From Tenebrio molitor (lineage: Eukaryota > Arthropoda > Insecta > Coleoptera > Tenebrionidae), in the NCBI RefSeq assembly GCF_963966145.1, contig NC_091046.1, positions 4,960,001 to 5,024,000 of the forward strand: a stretch of 64,000 bases of DNA, written 5' to 3'. The translations under genes were made by a program, and so were the position numbers. Shown here piece by piece: positions 47,001-57,113 of this stretch (position 1 is the stretch's first letter; every line of letters begins with the position of its first letter). Below the pieces are notes generated by a model. It searched no databases and was not told the origin of the DNA. It saw only the letters and a program-made list of their open reading frames with translations.

Positions 47001-48872
47001 TACTATTACCAAAAAGTAGTTTCTTGAAGTTTCTGATTAACACAATCGTCGTCCATGTATAAAACTGTAAATAACAATGGTCCAAGATCAGAATTTTGCG
47101 GTATTCCAGATGAAGAAAGTAAGATTGAAATAAAGACAACAAATTGATCTAGGAACGCCCAGCCACAGAATTAGCTGAAGAGAATATAGTGGTTGCTTTG
47201 ACTGTTGATATTGTCAGATTTATTAATGCTGTTGTCTATCTTTAAAATTTGATGTAAAAAGATCAAAGAAAAAAGAGTAGACTTTTTTATTATAAAACTC
47301 TTATGATGTGGTGTCATAAAATATTAGACAAATAAATAAATTTGTACATGCAGATTATACTCAAATTTAATTGCATAAATGAAACTAGTTCAGTGAATTT
47401 TTAAGTATAGTTTTCGACCTCTCTTAAATTTTGAGTGATACATCACTCTTATTCAAAAAAATAGATAAAGAGATAAATAATACTTTAAAGCGCAACTTCA
47501 ACTACCGAATCTTTTTGGAGCATTTTTGTTGATATAGTGTATCAACTGTAGAGGTAGGTACAGTTGCTTGCATAGTCCAAAGCTTTTATACCATTGTACA
47601 TCTAAACTAATGTTTTTATACCGAACAAAAAGTTAGAACGTTTTCTGTTTGTTAGTGTGTGCAGTTCTTCAACGTTTTTGTTACAGTTTCTTGCGATAAA
47701 ATTTTCGGGGAAATTCCTTCATAAAGCGGCGGTCCACATTTCTAAAGAACAAATTTTGTTGTGCTCATGTTTAGCGATAATAGATAATCCGAACTGTCAA
47801 GTCGAAAGACTGTAGAGAATATTGTGGAAAAATCAAACAATATAGTGCTCCTAGATTTTCCCGAGTCTCCATCAAGTTCATACCGGGCTTAGTGTAAGTT
47901 AATTAGAGGATAGCGTATGGAGCTTTTGTTAATTTCCTTTGTATCAAAATACATTGAGATTGACGTAATTAAATTTAGGCAAAGGGTGTCGCGTTTAATT
48001 TCGACCTTACCCCGCTGAAGTACCGGCGGAATTTAAAACAGAAGAAATGAAATTGTCACGGAAGTCTGTCTGAATCAGGATAACGTGTCGAATTAGACGC
48101 ACCGTCACAATTATTCCACTTTGTTACATTAAGGTCCGGTTTATTATGAAAAGAGACGTAATTTTCTAGAACGAGTACTGAAACACTTACATATTGTATA
48201 ATTTTGTCGCCACATAAAAATTCCGCGTTGTATAAGTTTACGTTATGTTTGTTTAATATTTTTTCATCATGCAGAAACGGTTTATTACCATAAACACGTA
48301 CAAGATGTGATACGTTTACGTAAGTGATACTGTTATAATTTCAGTACCGCGCCCTCATTAACAGGTACTTACCTCCAGAGATTTATTTATCTTTTGTGTA
48401 TTTATAATTTAGTGAAGATGTTTATTTATGGTGTTCTTCTCTTCCTTTCAGGATGTCCTACACACGATCTGCCAAGCGAGCGGTCAGGTTTTACGGATCG
48501 TCATATTTAAGAAAAATGGTGTGCAGGCTATGGTCGAATATCCTTGAATATTTATTAGTTTGGCTATAAACAAGTGGCTCAACGAAAAACTAAACAGGAA
48601 GTTTTCTGTTTCCCGTTCGCGTACTCTACTCTAGCTTATTTTCCATTTCTAGTGTAGCTTTTTTGACGTTATGTATTTTCTATTTGTTTTTTGTATCGGT
48701 GGGCCACTTGCATGCAATTTATTGTGCACTAATTGGCTGCATAGAAAGCGATTGACTTTCCTTAACTTTCCATACATTCGATAGTGTAGAATCTGCGATA
48801 AGAGCAAAAGAAACGTTAAATGGAGCAGACATCTATTCAGGATGCTGCACTCTGAAGATCGACTTTGCCAAG
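32047..48872 (+). CDS. sm: hnRNP L / smooth RNA-binding protein, 5' part (gene continues)
   Basis: Four coding exons: 32047-32115, 36706-36822, 48452-48537 and 48776-48872, together 369 bp or 123 residues in one frame. The start MAFNGDGPHTKRQRTETD lies in a GC-rich region. Exon 2 encodes a basic linker and RRM2 strand 1 (KPNHVLLFTIINPMYPITV). Exon 3 gives DVLHTICQASGQVLRIVIF and KKNGVQAMVE. Exon 4 gives FDSVESAIRAKETLNGADIY and SGCCTLKIDFAK, completing RRM2. These match the second RRM of human hnRNP L closely. Introns 1 and 2 are GT-AG (4590 and 11629 bp), intron 3 is AT-AC, and intron 4 is open to the window edge. Known role: it binds CA-rich RNA and regulates splicing and mRNA fate in the nucleus. 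No RRM1 exon was found; exons 1 and 2 join in phase without one, so this may be an RRM1-less isoform or the exon was missed. RRM3-4 must lie beyond 64 kb. Confidence 0.88.
32116..36705 (+). other. sm: hnRNP L gene intron 1
   Basis: 4590 bp from GTAAGTC to TTTTTCTTTGCTTCAG. The first 200 bases are GC-rich promoter-proximal DNA. A set of diverged direct repeats lies at 33.7-34.55 kb. No RRM1-like exon (for example one encoding VVHIRGL or QALVEFE) could be found on the plus strand, and no nested gene is evident. Confidence 0.7.
33727..34533. repeat. sm: Diverged direct repeats in intron 1
   Basis: Three units share AAATTTGTACAAGAACACTG, then AATT.GTGTTG and GAAGGACCAAAAAAGA, near 33781, 34000 and 34478. 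A 43 bp block (ACCTTGAAATTGATTAAATA onward) is exactly repeated at 34324-34366 and 34419-34461, with AGCCCCCATTAG-like text between. It is non-coding; the unit length is irregular. Confidence 0.7.
41157..41330. mobile_element. Palindromic element with CTCGACTTCGTCTC centre
   Basis: Inverted arms GTGCAAAATTTT, CATCCATAAAT and GGTCAGAAGACCAATT surround a centre with CCCTCGACTTCGTCTCTT at about 41224-41240. The right arm carries an extra ~30 bp. The centre motif recurs at 51573-51588. It is non-coding. Confidence 0.7.
41840..41950. mobile_element. Short palindromic element
   Basis: The left arm GCGATCAATTAAAAAATAAA plus TCGAGT pairs with the right arm ACTCGATTTATTTTTTAAAT plus GATCGC, around a small central hairpin GCTATAGCATAGGC. 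About 110 bp, non-coding. Confidence 0.65.
42370..42860 (-). mobile_element. Decayed non-LTR retrotransposon fragment, copy 1
   Basis: On the minus strand, 42484-42535 translates to SGISQDSNLGPLLLTV, a degraded form of the reverse transcriptase S-G-(V/I)-P-Q-G-S-x-L-G-P-L-L-F motif of jockey-like elements. Flanking text resembles 46930-47420. There are several stops; it is a dead copy. Confidence 0.65.
43079..43271. mobile_element. MITE family A, copy 2
   Basis: The inverted arms begin CGGTGTTCATTTAAATTT and CGGGCGTTCATAAATTTA, both leading to GATTGTGAACGCACCAC. The interior AACAACGCAGAAAGTGAGGT and ATCCGTGATCTGTAATCCGT match copy 1 at 11465-11651. Confidence 0.75.
44935..45000 (-). mobile_element. 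Reverse transcriptase motif remnant
   Basis: On the minus strand 44945-44990 reads SGVPQGFSVLFTFI, matching the conserved SGVPQGS..GPLLF block of non-LTR reverse transcriptases with losses. Only this short block is recognisable. Confidence 0.5.
45751..46091. mobile_element. Composite MITE family A element with interleaved arms
   Basis: Two left arms in tandem (45751-45812 and 45813-45880, each TTTAAATTTGGCGTCGAA-like), a core (45870-45923), a right arm pairing with the first left arm (45924-45983, TATAGTGCGTTCACAATCGA), an inverted core copy (45984-46030, CACGGATCAGCTGTTTAAAT) and a right arm pairing with the second left arm (46031-46091). Arm order is L1 L2 R1 R2, so the pairs interlock rather than nest. 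Non-coding. Confidence 0.75.
46094..46279. mobile_element. Foldback element with near-complete palindrome
   Basis: 186 bp. The ends TAAAGCTTGTTTGACACGAT are perfect inverted repeats. Further in, GGACCAATGAACGATCAGGA pairs with its complement around a short loop. It starts two bases after the family A composite ends. Non-coding. Confidence 0.8.
46411..46656. mobile_element. MITE with TCGCGAGCAATAAATTTTGG ends and TA flanks
   Basis: 246 bp. The left end CTGTCGCGAGCAATAAATTT and the reverse complement of the right end CAGTCGCGAGCAATAAATTT both continue TGGTCGTCAA. TA lies on each side, consistent with a Tc1/mariner-type target duplication. Non-coding. Confidence 0.8.
46930..47420 (-). mobile_element. 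Decayed non-LTR retrotransposon fragment, copy 2
   Basis: On the minus strand about 47055-47125 reads SSGIPQNSDLGPLLFTVLYM, the conserved reverse transcriptase block before the palm aspartates. Neighbouring text is shared with 42370-42860 (for example GAGAATATAGT and AATAAATTTG.A.ATG). Stops and frameshifts show it is inactive. Confidence 0.7.
48538..48775 (+). other. sm: U12-type AT-AC intron in the hnRNP L gene
   Basis: The intron begins ATATCCTTGAAT and ends TTCCTTAACTTTCCATAC. ATATCCTT is the full minor-spliceosome donor consensus. TTCCTTAAC is the branch-site consensus, with its second A ten bases before the terminal AC. Splicing there joins GTC GA to A TTC GAT and restores VEFDSVESA, exactly as in hnRNP L; reading through gives a stop within two codons. 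No GT-AG pair was found that restores the conserved protein. Length 238 bp. Confidence 0.9.
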
Positions 48873-51540
48873 GTAAGCCTCTTTTGATTTTTTTCTCGCC
48901 GGCCCTCCGTAATGTGCGTGCACACGCGATTATCGTCCCGATTATTAACAAATGTCAAGTCGAGTATACGGCGGTAATTGCTTTCCTACCAGCAATTAGG
49001 CATTAACGTTTTCCTTTCTCGCAAAAAGGTCCGACGCTCGTAATGTTCCTGCATGTGTTTATTTACCCAGTCACTTTACGTCTTTTTCTGTTTACCGGAG
49101 GGATAAACTTCCTCGGCGCTGAACGCTAATTAGGGGATGCTCACCGGATCCGGATTCCGTCCGATCCGGACGCTCAAAATTAAAAACGGTGGTTTCGTTC
49201 GGCTTTTCGAAAATTATTAGAGGGCGTCAGGGGCGTGAATTAGTACGCAAAGTGGATAATATCGTCGAGTTATTAATTTACGGTTTCATAAACTGGAATT
49301 ACGCGCCGTATAAATAGCGAACTTTCATCGCCGACATAATAATAAAATGGAGACTATACGGGAACTCGAAAATGGAGCGAAGGGATAACCGGAAGGAGCG
49401 GTGAATTTTTTTATGGACACGCGTAATGGGAAATCGAGTTTTCGGGTAACGCGATTTTGATTGATTTATCCTGGCTTGTTGTCGCAGGATTATTTTGCAT
49501 CTTTTCGAGGCGGTGACGTTGCAGGATTTGGTTGGTATCTTCGAGAGATCTTAATAAGTCGTTTACAAGCCGGTCTCGTGCCGCCTCTTATTATCCTGCG
49601 TTGCGGCATAAACTCGCAAAATGTTTTATGGAGATTGTTGGTCCTTAAAGAGAGCTGTTATTTTTTGGCGATATTAGTATACAACGATTTAGATAGGCGA
49701 CGAAGCTGCGGAAGGCCGTTTAGTGGTCTTTAAACGTCGCCTCGGAGAGGTTTTGTCGAACCGGCCAATTTTCCCGAAGAGCTCAAGTGCCATCACGAAA
49801 ATTCTCAAAAATGACCCTCATTTTATTTATGTCATTGCACCATCACAAACCGGAGAGAAATCTTATTCGCCGTTAACCGTTAAGTATTTTTTTTATTGCA
49901 TATTAAACGCGTATTGACGATAAGTGCCCCACAAAAATTTAGCGCCATCTGCTTTTTTAATTTGTTTATTTATGGAGAAAAGGTTATTGCAAAGTTTTAT
50001 GCCCACAACTCCTCCGGATCCCACTCCTGATGGCTCGACTCGAGCCCCGCTTTGACGGAGGTTGCGTTCTACACAACAATTCGGTTAGTTTGGACCAGTT
50101 TGAAAGGCACAAATTGTTTAAATTTGCATAAATCAACACAAAATGGCTATTTACGTGTACAAATAAAACGCTGACCAAGTTTGACCGCCTCCGTGGTTCT
50201 TAAATGGTAAGGTGGTACCTGTTACCGTCTCGACAAACTGTCATATTTCAAATTCTTTCTGTTCCAGCGTTGAAAGTGACAGGAGTGTTTTTGGGTCAGT
50301 AACAATCGAATTTCAGTCTTGGTGGAATGACGTAGATCGGCATTTGGCGCTAATTTTAATGACGAAATTGGGTTAGCGACCGTCGATGATGGGTGTCGTG
50401 GATCTGGGTCCGTCAGCGGGACCCGTTACGTTCCCGATTTGCGTAAACGACAGCTTATTATTGCGTAATCCTGCACAGTGTGACGCCGGAGACACGTCGC
50501 AAATCCTTTCGTCCCATTTGCATAAGGTCGAGTTTGTCTAATTTCGTCTGGATGTAATTCGTCCTGGTCCCGGCAAGCTTTCGGGATCCTCCGGTATTAG
50601 AGCTTCCGCGAAAGCGGAAACACAGCGTCATGAATTTCTTATTTCTCAATTTCTCTAGCATACCAAATAACAAATCCACTGGGTGGCGAACTTGATCATA
50701 CATACCTACTTCTTTGGGCATAAATCTCGCGTTTTTGCATTTGTAAGTGTGTGTGTGTGTGCGTAATTTATGAACGTGTGCGTGCAGGGTGGCGGCTTAT
50801 AAATCGCGGATGGATAAATTGATCCGAGTGTTTATTTAGGATGGCTCTTAATGCCACATTAAATATATAAGACCATGATATGCTCGAGTCTTTAATAGCT
50901 CGTTAAAATCTGGTCTATTTATTGTTAGCAGCTGATGGCGGCGGCGTATCGGAGGAGTAAGTCGGCATGGCTGAGGTCTTTTGCACGAGTGGCCTATTTT
51001 TAGAAGGTGAAATTCTTTTTGGATTCGTTTTCGACGTTGGCGAATCACAATGTTACAAAACGAGAAGTTGCGTCGCCCGCTTAAAAGTAGAACTTTTTAT
51101 GGGAAGATAAAAAACAAGAAATGTCGACAGTAATGTTCCAAATAAGTTGGATGTTAATTAATTTTTGTGTCCTTTCGGGATGTATCTAATTAAATTGTCT
51201 TGAACTTCTGTCAGAAAATGTAACGGGAACGAATACAAGAAGCGGTTGAAATGTGCTTTCGATGAAGTTTTCGAACGGGGGAAACTATTATACGTTTTAA
51301 GTTGGCAACATTAAGACTGTCAAAACCTCTTGTTCCAGTTTGGAAGTTTTTAATGCCATTATCAAAGACCAGTCGTTCTTTTGCTTAGTTCACCGGATAA
51401 AATGTGACACAAGAGTGATTATTGGAATAATTGGAATAACTCTCTTATCTTTGAATAACTCTTTTTCGTGATGACAAATCAATCGAAGATTCGCTTAGCT
51501 TGGGAAATAAAAATCGAATTTGAACTTACAGTGTATGTAT

Positions 51541-51627
51541 AGAAGGTCTTTTTGTGCTTCGCCCAGTTGCGACCTCGACTTCGTCTCGGTCTTCAATCTC
51601 TAGGCTTAGCACAAAAAGACTCACTTC
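51541..51627. mobile_element. Small palindromic element with CTCGACTTCGTCTC centre
   Basis: The ends AGAAGGTCTTTTTGTGCTT and the reverse complement AGAAGTGAGTCTTTTTGTGCT pair imperfectly. The middle holds CCTCGACTTCGTCTCGGTC, the same centre as the 41157-41330 element. 87 bp, non-coding. Confidence 0.65.
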
Positions 51628-53516
51628 TACTCTTAATGATACAATCGATTATTACCAAGAATAATTTTTTTAGTGAGATTTCTTTGAATCATCATGGTTT
51701 AATCACGATTGGTTTAAGACTTTCGAAACTTTTCGAGTTTTATCGCTGCCTCCAGATTTTCCTTTTAAGGAGCGTTTTCTTCGTCCATTTTTAATTCGAA
51801 AGAAGTCAACGCAAACGGCAAACATTTGAGTTGTTTTTATTTACGAAACCGGAGAGAAATTAGCAAATTCTTTTGAATCCCCACGAAGTTGGCTTTGTTT
51901 GTTTGCGGCTTAGAAATAAGTGGATTTGGACAGGAACAAATAAATATTATTCCGCATGACGATCCAAGTTTTTCTTTTTGTAAATTTGGGTTGATACCTT
52001 GTGGCTGTCCAAATAGTGAATGTTTATGTTGCGCCGCTCCAAATTAAATTATATGTAGGTTATTTGGAACGTGAAGTTATTTTTAAAATTTTAAATCAAT
52101 ATATTGTACTCGTAGTTTTGCGGTGTATTTATCGTCGTTTTACGATTTATTATCGTAGTCGAGACTCGCTTTGTTTGTTGTTCGTTTAGCGTGTGCTAAT
52201 CATATGCACGGAACATGAAAAAACAGTCCAGCTTCTTGGTTTATTTACTGTCGAAATTATAATCCCATCGGGCAGAGCTTTTTCCGTCAACGCCAGTTTA
52301 GTTGGACCTCTTGCAAACAAGAATAAAAACCACGCGTTGATAAATTTATTAAAGAACCTGTTCGACGAAGAAATTTATTATCGGTTTCGGGACCGTCCCA
52401 CGTGAAACGTGCGATTTTCGAAAGGACCTCTTTGTGTGCGGCGGCGATTAATCATATCCGCCGCCTGAAATACCGCTCTAGTTTAATAGTTACGGATGGG
52501 CGCGATTTTTTTCAGGAGTCGCTGCCAAACGAGCTTCGCGCTTTTTTCCCGCTCTCGTGGCCGTTTTGTATTATTGTTTTTGATTGTTTGGTCAAGTGGA
52601 AACGTGCAAGGCCAAGGCCGGTTGCTAGCTGAGATGATAGTGCGAACGCCACCGCCGAGGAGGTCTTTGACCATGTGGGCGGGCGTGACGATCCGTGTAC
52701 TAATCGCTTAATTTGCGATCGTCGATCCGTACTCTTTTTCCCCCTTTGCGTCGGTTTAGGCATTCATCGGTGGTCGATTGTGGCACGTGCTCGGAAAGAT
52801 AATGCCACGTGAGTGTGGCCATCTTAGCGCAGCCACTGTGAATACGACATGGAAAAGCATTAATAGCGAGCGTAAACGGGCGTCCTGCCAGGAATCCCGT
52901 ATTTTGATTAGATCATGAAAATAAACACATGTTTGCATGTTCAATGGATACCGTGAAGTGTACAAATTACTCGGCTCGAGTTGGAACCGACTGAACACGG
53001 TGCGTTTCGATTTATTTTGTTGATTTAAACGGCGCCGGAAATGAATTCGCCATTATGCGGCAGGAACTGGCAATATTTAAATTATTAACAGTCTCGGAAA
53101 CGGCGAACCGATTCGGCACGAACTCTCGCCTTCGGCATTCGCCCAATTGAGCACCACGGAACGACGACGACCGACCTTCTGGGTGTCTCAAAAGTGAGCG
53201 CATTACCCAGAGAATTGATCGCCGTCCACACCAGGCCATACATCTTCCGATATGCCAGGGTCTGCGCCACTGACACCCTTGATTCCACAGGTTTCCGCTT
53301 GAACTTCTTGATTATAGACTCCTTTCAGTAGAACATCAATACCGAACAGTGAAAAACTTTTCGAACTGTACTATTTTCGTTCCTGATTGAAATTGCAAAG
53401 ACGGAAGAATCGATCGTCGTCTGCAGATTGCGTAACATCTGCTGGTGACTCCGATAAACGAAGGACTTACTCGGAACGATTGTCGAAGGAATCGTCTTCG
53501 TTCGGTTCGGTGTCTC

Positions 53517-54032
53517 TAAGGCTACGTTTCCACGCGCATAGATTATTGGCGCCAGGAGTACCACCACCAGTTTCAATCAGTTTTCAACCAGCAAACGTTG
53601 TCCTCAGAGCTCAAGAAATTGTCAAATGAAAGAAGAGAAAACGAAATTTCGATTTGCTGACTAGTCCAACCAACACCAATTCCTCATAACGTCGGAACGC
53701 CTTAAGAGAAAATTGCTGTTCAAATTTTGGTCGATTGCTCTTTTCCCCTTTTCTCATCATCTCATTTTTCGATTTCGCCAAATGAATTCGCTCCAATTAA
53801 TTTCGCGACTACAGTCTCGTGTTTCTGCTCGACTGGCGCCAATAAGTGTACTCTATTGGCGCAGTGATAGTGTCAATTGAGTTGAATTGACATGCCTCTA
53901 AACTGGCGCCAATAATGGTTGTATGTGGAGACTCGCACTGTACCGGATTTTTTTATTTACTGGCGCCAATTGAGTTGAATTGACGCCAGTCGTGTGGCGC
54001 CAGTAACAGTTGTATGTGGAGACCCGCCTTAA
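53517..54032. mobile_element. Element with TGGCGCCA subterminal repeats
   Basis: The left end TAAGGCTACGTTTCCAC..TTATTGGCGCCA and the reverse complement of the right end TTAAGGCGGGTCTCCAC..TTACTGGCGCCA resemble each other. Inside, TGGCGCCA or TGGCGCCAAT recurs at least five times between 53550 and 54003, and the block TTGTATGTGGAGACTCGC / TTGTATGTGGAGACCCGC occurs twice. Non-coding; the ends are tentative. Confidence 0.55.
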
Positions 54033-56839
54033 GGTCGGTAATCTGCGACCGGTTCGGAATGATTAATGCGCGGAAGGAAGCAGAGGAAGAGCAGCGTCGA
54101 GGTTTAAAAAAGAACGAGATCGGGAGATAAAGGAGTTAAATGCAGTCGGGGAGCGAAGTGATTTCCTAGAGGACAAAGTTCGGGGTGAAACGGCGAATTT
54201 ACTCTTAAACTTGGCCAACGGTATCGGTTTTTGCTTATGAAAGTTCGTGGCCTCGTCCGATAAGACCGCATCGAGCAATCTCTTTGCCTCATCCCCGAGC
54301 TGCTCTTCGTAGCAAATGGTGCTGATTGTTGAAGGACATGACGATGGGCGATTCCGCGAAACCGGCACCCGCGAAACCGGCACTATCTGGTCCAGCGCGA
54401 TAGATTTATTTCTGAAAATTCATGCCCGGGTGAAATTTCATTTTAACGCCGTTTCTTTGTAGGTACAGTTATTCGCCAAATAAATTTATTGTATCATACT
54501 TCTAAACAATGAAATGAAATTTTAATGCCGCTTCCTTCCGTATCGCGCTTGTAAAAAGTGATGTCTGCAGGAAACGCTACATTAATTTTTATTATCACCG
54601 CTATCTTTAAAACGAACTTTTTTAACGATGAAATTCAGAATCCGACTTGTAATCCCCGTGTATACACAAACAGGAGCGGAGACCTTCGGGTCTGTTATCT
54701 TTATCATTTTTATCCGCCTTCATGCATTATTCATGATGTGTAATTTTTGTTCTTGTGCAATTTTTGTGTCATATTCGCAGGTAAAAATTTGAATGTGGAA
54801 ACGGAGGAAAGACAGAGTCGCATTAATGCAAAGCCCCCACGAACGTAACGACCCACTTCCCCTCGCAAACAAAAGGGTCAAAAAAATCCGATGGCGCTCC
54901 GAAAGGAGCTCGCTTCTGCAAAAGCTCTATCTCATACGGACGAAGAAAAAACTGCTGAATTACTCCAGACCGCATTTTTCTTAGAGATAATGGGCAAAAG
55001 CACGAATTCTATGGTGAATCTGTTCACTTCTGTATTCAACCGAAACGTGTTGTTCGCGGATTCGCTCGTTTCTTTTTATTTGCACCATTTTGAGAGCAAG
55101 TACCTCGCGGTGCCCGCATTTACTTGTAATGCTAGATGTCTGACAGTTGACGTCGACATACTTTCTTTGTGTCGCAGGTTTTGGTCTGATGGTGTTTGAA
55201 AAATAGAAATAACCAGGATATGCCGTATCGGATTCTCCCTTTTCTTATCGGAAACTGTGGTACATACTTTGTCGATCATTAAAACATTGTCGCTTTTATG
55301 GCTCCGATCGTAATTTGATTTAGTCACAGGACAGGAGCATCAGCTGCATTTTACGATCAGGTTACTCCACGTACCGGTAATTATCAGCTTGTCAAATGTC
55401 TTATAATTTTCATTGGTTCATCCATATTTCCGCACTTGCCTCTCCACTTTAGTTGCAACTTTGATTGGTTTGAACTTTTATTTATGTATTCACATTGCAC
55501 ACAGAAGTTTAATGATTTTAATTCCGTTCGAAATTACTATTTTTAAATCCGCTCATTTGCAACAGAAGGTTGAGTTTAATCGGTAGTTGTGCAATGGAAA
55601 AATACACAGCTGGTGCAACACAATATTCGCCGAGTTTTATATAAAGAATTCCTTGCGAGATTCAATCTCGATTTTTCTGGACGTTTTTTGAATTTGCAGG
55701 TGCCGTAGAAATACTGCTGTTAAAATAACCTAATCAAAATTTGTTTCGTGCGTTTTCAACAGTATCATGTTACAATTAAGTACACGATTACGTCAGAGAC
55801 GGTCGAAATGTATGGTTTCAGTTTATTTAGCTTTGGAAATATCTTGTGCTGTTTGACTTCCGCATGTAAGCCAACCCTGATTAATTAATTCCAAACAGTC
55901 GACGTGAAATACGTATTTATTTTCACTTAAATCAAACTCCCTGAAAATTATTTTATTCCCGAAAATTCTTTACCCAATTCGTTATCGGACACATCAAAAA
56001 GGATCACATATCAGTGTAAATTAAATGATCAAGTGCAAATTTGAAACTCGTAGCCAACAATAAACTTCGAATCATTTTTTAATTTGTCTTAAACGGGCTG
56101 ACCTGACCCGGCTTCGCCCCGATGGCTTTCATCTCGATCTTGATCAAAATCTTCAGCTCGATCTTTATTTTAATTTTATTGCTTGGATTCTTCTAACCCG
56201 TTTCTTTGTTAAAAAATTTAACTGAGGTACAAGGCTGTCGCGGCGAACATGATGTGAACTTGAAATCAGGAGTTTTTTTTTTAACGCAACTATACCTAAT
56301 TAAAGCATATTAATGTACCTAACCGCAGCAATTTTACACACACAAAAATTGGTTGCTTGTCGATGTCATTGTCACAAATTTAGATCGATGAACTCTACTT
56401 TACAATGCTTTGTAGCCACGCTGTTGACAAGCAACGGCTCCGAATTCTTCATACAAAAATTCTTCCACCAACTAAACTCATTTAACTAAAGCTAAAGGAA
56501 TACTTTAACTATTTGCGAACACCCCATTAAAATCTGTTGAGTAATTAGTTCGGTATAAGCAGACGAGGGATACATACAGTACACATTTTACAGTATACAA
56601 GAGAAGCAAAGGAATCAGTTTGTTTGGGAACCACTGAAAATTTTCAAATTTGGCGGGCAGTTTTGACGTTCGACCAACCTAAAATGTCAAGTTTTTCTGT
56701 CATTCGAGCTTGTGTTTGGTTTTTATCGTTAATGTTTCATCATGAATTTTTGGTAAAATTTGTAAAGTGATGATAATAGTGCCTGAAACTTGTTCAGAAA
56801 CAGAAAACAACAAAGGCTTTAACAACAAAGTAAAAAGAC

Positions 56840-57113
56840 TGTAATCGTGGGTAACAGCATAAAACATCAAAGAAGTTGCTCAAAATGCTTGCCATCGTTT
56901 GCAACGCAAGGTTCTTGTCAAAGTGATTATGATTTTTTTTACCCTTTTTTAAATAAAATTCAGTGGCTCCCAAATTTGTTTTGGAAAACTTTTAGCCCCT
57001 TTTTCTCGAAAAATATCAACATTTGTATAAGGCATTTTGGCTCCATCGTTACCTACTGTGGAGTTCTACCACTGGTTAAAATATCTGCACAACTTTCAAA
57101 GTCACCCTGTATC
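56840..57113 (-). mobile_element. Remnant of a DNA transposon, transposase tail
   Basis: On the minus strand near 56875-56925 the text reads CVANDGKHFEQLL then a stop. This resembles the common C-terminus (C...GGHFEHLL) of an insect DDE transposase group. About 190 bp away, CAGGGTGACTTTGAAAGTTG resembles a terminal sequence. The coding body is missing, so this is an internally deleted, dead copy. Confidence 0.45.

Larger units (their letters stand above)
36823..48451 (+). other. sm: hnRNP L gene intron 2
   Basis: 11.6 kb between donor GTAAGTG and acceptor TTCTTCCTTTCAG. The left part (36.8-41.1 kb) has no recognisable element. The right part (41.1-47.4 kb) is dense in transposon debris, listed separately. 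Frames such as 38684-39106 and 39761-40231 show no domain. Confidence 0.7.

Noticed and set aside
54781..54850. Possible further hnRNP L exon (a frame with KNLNVETEE)
   Set aside because: The resemblance to the KLNVYKN linker is four residues in the wrong phase, and a stop follows soon.
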